Below, one piece after another: positions 62,295-64,000 of a stretch of 64,000 nucleotides of DNA; positions within the stretch are counted from its first letter, which is position 1, and every line of letters begins with the position of its first letter. This DNA is from Stenotrophomonas sp. NA06056. Lineage in GTDB: Bacteria; Pseudomonadota; Gammaproteobacteria; Xanthomonadales; Xanthomonadaceae. The stretch is taken from positions 2,294,001 to 2,358,000 of the forward strand of contig NZ_CP054931.1 of assembly GCF_013364355.1 (NCBI RefSeq). The letters run 5' to 3'. The notes beneath the pieces are model-generated. The model made no database searches. It was not told where the DNA came from and worked only from the letters and a program-made list of their open reading frames with translations. The translations under genes and the position numbers were made by a program.

Positions 62295-63455
62295 GTGGTC
62301 GCTGCCGCTTCGACGCCGTCCGTGCTGACGGACCCTTCCCGACAGCTGCGATTGCTGATCGACAGCGTGCGCGACCATGCGCTGTACCTGCTCGACCCCG
62401 ACGGCATTGTCTGCAGCTGGAACCCCGGCGCCGAGCGCATCAAGGGCTACCGCTCGGAAGAAGTCATCGGCACCCACTTCGGGCGTTTCTACCTGCCAGC
62501 CGATCGCGATGCAGGCGAGCCGCAGCACCTGCTGCGACTGGCGGCGGAAAGCGGGCACCATGCCGCCGAGGGCTGGCGGGTGCGCCGTGATGGGTCACCG
62601 TTCCGCGCCAGCGTGGTCATCGAGTCGGTACTCGAGAACGGCGAACTGGTGGGCTTCGTCAAGATCACCCGCGACATCACTGAACAGTGGCAGGCACAAC
62701 GGCTGCTGCGCGACGCCCAGCGGGCGCTGCGCCAGACCCAGCAGTTCGAGACGGTCGGCCAGCTCAGCCGCGGCCTTGCCCATGAGTTCAACAACCTGCT
62801 GACCACCATCGTCAATGCGCTGGACCTGCTGTCGGCACGCATGGGTGATGACGAGCGCGCCAACAACCTGCTCTCCACCGCGCAGGCAGCCAGCGACCGG
62901 GGCGCACTGCTGACCCGGCAACTGCTGGCCTTCAGCACCGGGCAGACCCTGATCCGCGAAACGCTGGACATCAATGCGCGGATCCGCGACTGGCTGCCCG
63001 CGCTGCAGGCCACCTGCCCCGCCGGCGTCACCCTGGAAACCGCGCTGGCTACGGGTCTGCCTGCGATACTCAGTGATACCGTGCAGCTGCAGACAGCGCT
63101 CGCCAACCTGGTCGGCAATGCTGCGGACGCTACGGTGGGTGGCGGTCGCGTGCTGATTGCCACCGCGCTGGAACACCGCATGGACCCCGATGCCGACACA
63201 TCCCGGCAACGGACCTATGTGACGTTGAGCGTCTGCGATGAGGGACATGGCATGGCCCCGGACATCGCCGAGCGCGCGACCGAACCCTTCTTCACCACCA
63301 AGGACATCGGCAAGGGCAGCGGTCTGGGCCTGAGCCAGGTGTTCGGATTCACCACCCAGAGTGGCGGTTTCGTTGATGTGTCCACCACGCCCGGTGTCGG
63401 CACCACGGTCAGCCTGCTGCTCCCTGCCAGCGAGGACCCCACACATGACCGATGA
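62295..63455 (+). CDS. PAS-domain histidine kinase
   Basis: A soluble sensor kinase. The PAS domain (SVRDHALYLLDPDGIVCSWNPGAERIKGY ... VKITRDITE) is followed by a HisKA-like helix with SRGLAHEFNNLLTTIVNALD and HATPase (LVGNAADATVGGG, DEGHGMAPD, KGSGLGLSQVFGF). The start is uncertain: the only in-frame ATG overlaps the start codon of the divergent hybrid kinase. Therefore GTG at 62295 is proposed (386 residues), with GTG at 62265 or 62322 as alternatives. It overlaps the downstream receiver gene by 11 bp, so the two are a cognate pair. Confidence 0.85.
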   Translation: MVAAASTPSVLTDPSRQLRLLIDSVRDHALYLLDPDGIVCSWNPGAERIKGYRSEEVIGTHFGRFYLPADRDAGEPQHLLRLAAESGHHAAEGWRVRRDGSPFRASVVIESVLENGELVGFVKITRDITEQWQAQRLLRDAQRALRQTQQFETVGQLSRGLAHEFNNLLTTIVNALDLLSARMGDDERANNLLSTAQAASDRGALLTRQLLAFSTGQTLIRETLDINARIRDWLPALQATCPAGVTLETALATGLPAILSDTVQLQTALANLVGNAADATVGGGRVLIATALEHRMDPDADTSRQRTYVTLSVCDEGHGMAPDIAERATEPFFTTKDIGKGSGLGLSQVFGFTTQSGGFVDVSTTPGVGTTVSLLLPASEDPTHDR

Positions 63456-63804
63456 TCCGATCCGCGTATTGATGGTGGAGGACCAGACCGATCTGCGTGA
63501 GATGATCGGCCTGGCCCTGCGCGACTTCGGCATCGACGTGGCGACCACGGCGGATGCGCAGGAAGCGGTGGCGCTGCTGCAGGGCGGCACGCGCTTTGAT
63601 GTGGTGTTCAGCGACATCAGCATGCCCAACGGCATGTCGGGCATCGAGCTGAGCGAACACGTGGCACGTGACCAGCCGCAGGCGCGGATGATTCTTTCCT
63701 CCGGCTATGCGCGCTCGCAGTTGCCGCCGCTGCCTGAGCAGGTGGAATTCCTGCCCAAGCCCTACCGTTTACGGCAGTTGGTGGAGTTGCTCCAGCAGGC
63801 GTGA
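63445..63804 (+). CDS. Single-domain response regulator
   Basis: A 119-residue receiver without output domain. It has the acidic pocket in VLMVEDQTD, phospho-Asp in VVFSDISMPNGMSG, Ser in ILSSGYA and Lys in FLPKPY. ATG at 63445 lies inside the end of the PAS kinase gene. Receivers of this class at the end of FixL/NtrB-like kinases often modulate the kinase or act as a phosphate relay. A SMAG palindrome 14 bp after the stop probably ends the transcript. Confidence 0.92.
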   Translation: MTDDPIRVLMVEDQTDLREMIGLALRDFGIDVATTADAQEAVALLQGGTRFDVVFSDISMPNGMSGIELSEHVARDQPQARMILSSGYARSQLPPLPEQVEFLPKPYRLRQLVELLQQA

Positions 63805-63817
63805 GTGGTGCCGGCCT

Positions 63818-63840
63818 TGCCAGGCATGGCCTGGCACTAC
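63818..63840 (-). repeat. SMAG palindrome
   Basis: TGCCAGG-CATGG-CCTGGCA followed by CTAC (GTAG on the minus strand). It is the same unit as at 12166 and lies directly after the receiver gene. Confidence 0.8.
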
Positions 63841-63861
63841 GGGGTGGCGAGCCTTGCGGGT

Positions 63862-63882
63862 GCGCCAGGCATGGCCTGGCGC
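63862..63882. repeat. SMAG-like palindrome lacking GTAG
   Basis: GCGCCAGG-CATGG-CCTGGCGC, between the SMAG unit at 63818 and the 3' end of the outer-membrane protein gene. Confidence 0.6.
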
Positions 63883-63892
63883 TGCCCGCGCC

Positions 63893-64000
63893 TCAATAGC
63901 GGCCCACCAGGTTCAGGTACCAGCCGCGGTGCGTGTAGTCGAACTTGGTCAGGTCGTCACTGAAGTCGGTGAAGTTGTAGCCCACGCCGACCCGGAAGTT
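63893..64000 (-). CDS. C-terminal end of an outer-membrane beta-barrel protein, cut by window edge
   Basis: Only the last 35 residues are present on the minus strand. They read NFRVGVGYNFTDFSDDLT, KFDYTHRGWYLNLVGRY and TGA. Alternating aromatic and polar residues and a final aromatic residue are typical of the last strands of a beta-barrel. The same kind of ending is known from surface proteins with OmpA-like barrels. The rest of the gene lies beyond position 64000. Confidence 0.75.
   Translation of the reverse strand, partial: NFRVGVGYNFTDFSDDLTKFDYTHRGWYLNLVGRY

Noticed and set aside
1..64000. tRNA or rRNA genes, insertion sequences, prophage or integrase genes
   Set aside because: None recognised on either strand by motif or typical gene content.

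Overview
The window is high-GC DNA from a gammaproteobacterium of the Xanthomonadaceae, most likely Stenotrophomonas. The main clue is the large number of short GTAG-ended palindromes of the SMAG type, the REP-like repeat known from S. maltophilia. Supporting clues are the TonB-dependent receptor loci of Xanthomonas/Caulobacter type, the fused hisIE and hisB genes, and the BigR-like regulator. No tRNA, rRNA, CRISPR array, insertion sequence or prophage was recognised. The window is chromosomal core and metabolic-island sequence with both ends cut inside genes (serA at the left, an outer-membrane protein tail at the right).

Layout. 1-9.5 kb: serA tail, a 35-bp-period SMAG array, a NUDIX hydrolase, two tandem amino-acid permeases, three paralogous small lipoproteins with two decayed relics between them, and a methionine-salvage operon (mtnB-mtnD-mtnC). 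9.5-33.3 kb: a mannoside/N-glycan utilisation island: beta-mannosidase, a sugar isomerase of the mannose-isomerase type, fructokinase, sugar MFS transporter, LacI-family repressor, GH92 alpha-mannosidase, two TonB-dependent receptors, then glucokinase, aspartylglucosaminidase and a CutC homologue. It is interrupted at 23.7-27 kb by a copper module (copZ, cueR, copA). Six near-identical 14-bp palindromes lie upstream of the alpha-mannosidase, both receptors and glucokinase, so a single LacI-type regulon is likely. 33.4-45 kb: an orphan small protein, a secreted phosphoesterase, the complete his operon (TrpR-like regulator, then hisG-D-C-B-H-A-F-IE with overlapping genes) and hisS with a coupled small lipoprotein. 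45-51 kb: an FNR-type regulator and the thrABC operon preceded by a threonine/isoleucine-rich leader peptide. 51-56.4 kb: DMT exporter with AraC regulator, a secreted duplicated-domain protein, a choloylglycine-hydrolase-family acylase, a split YeeE/YedE sulfur transporter with a thiol-switch ArsR regulator, and a BLUF photoreceptor. 56.5-63.8 kb: two-component and chemotaxis-like signalling genes: a triple-receiver hybrid kinase, CheR, CheB and a receiver-kinase in one overlapping operon, with a divergent PAS kinase and receiver pair.

The least explained signal is a repeat family present four times (5.3, 19.7, 20.0 and 43.0 kb). Each copy is a long imperfect palindrome whose arms differ between copies but stay base-paired. 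Each encloses two hairpins, both with a TCCA loop, and follows a small GC hairpin. It behaves like a conserved three-way-junction RNA or DNA element, and three of the four copies lie in 5' regulatory regions rather than at gene ends.
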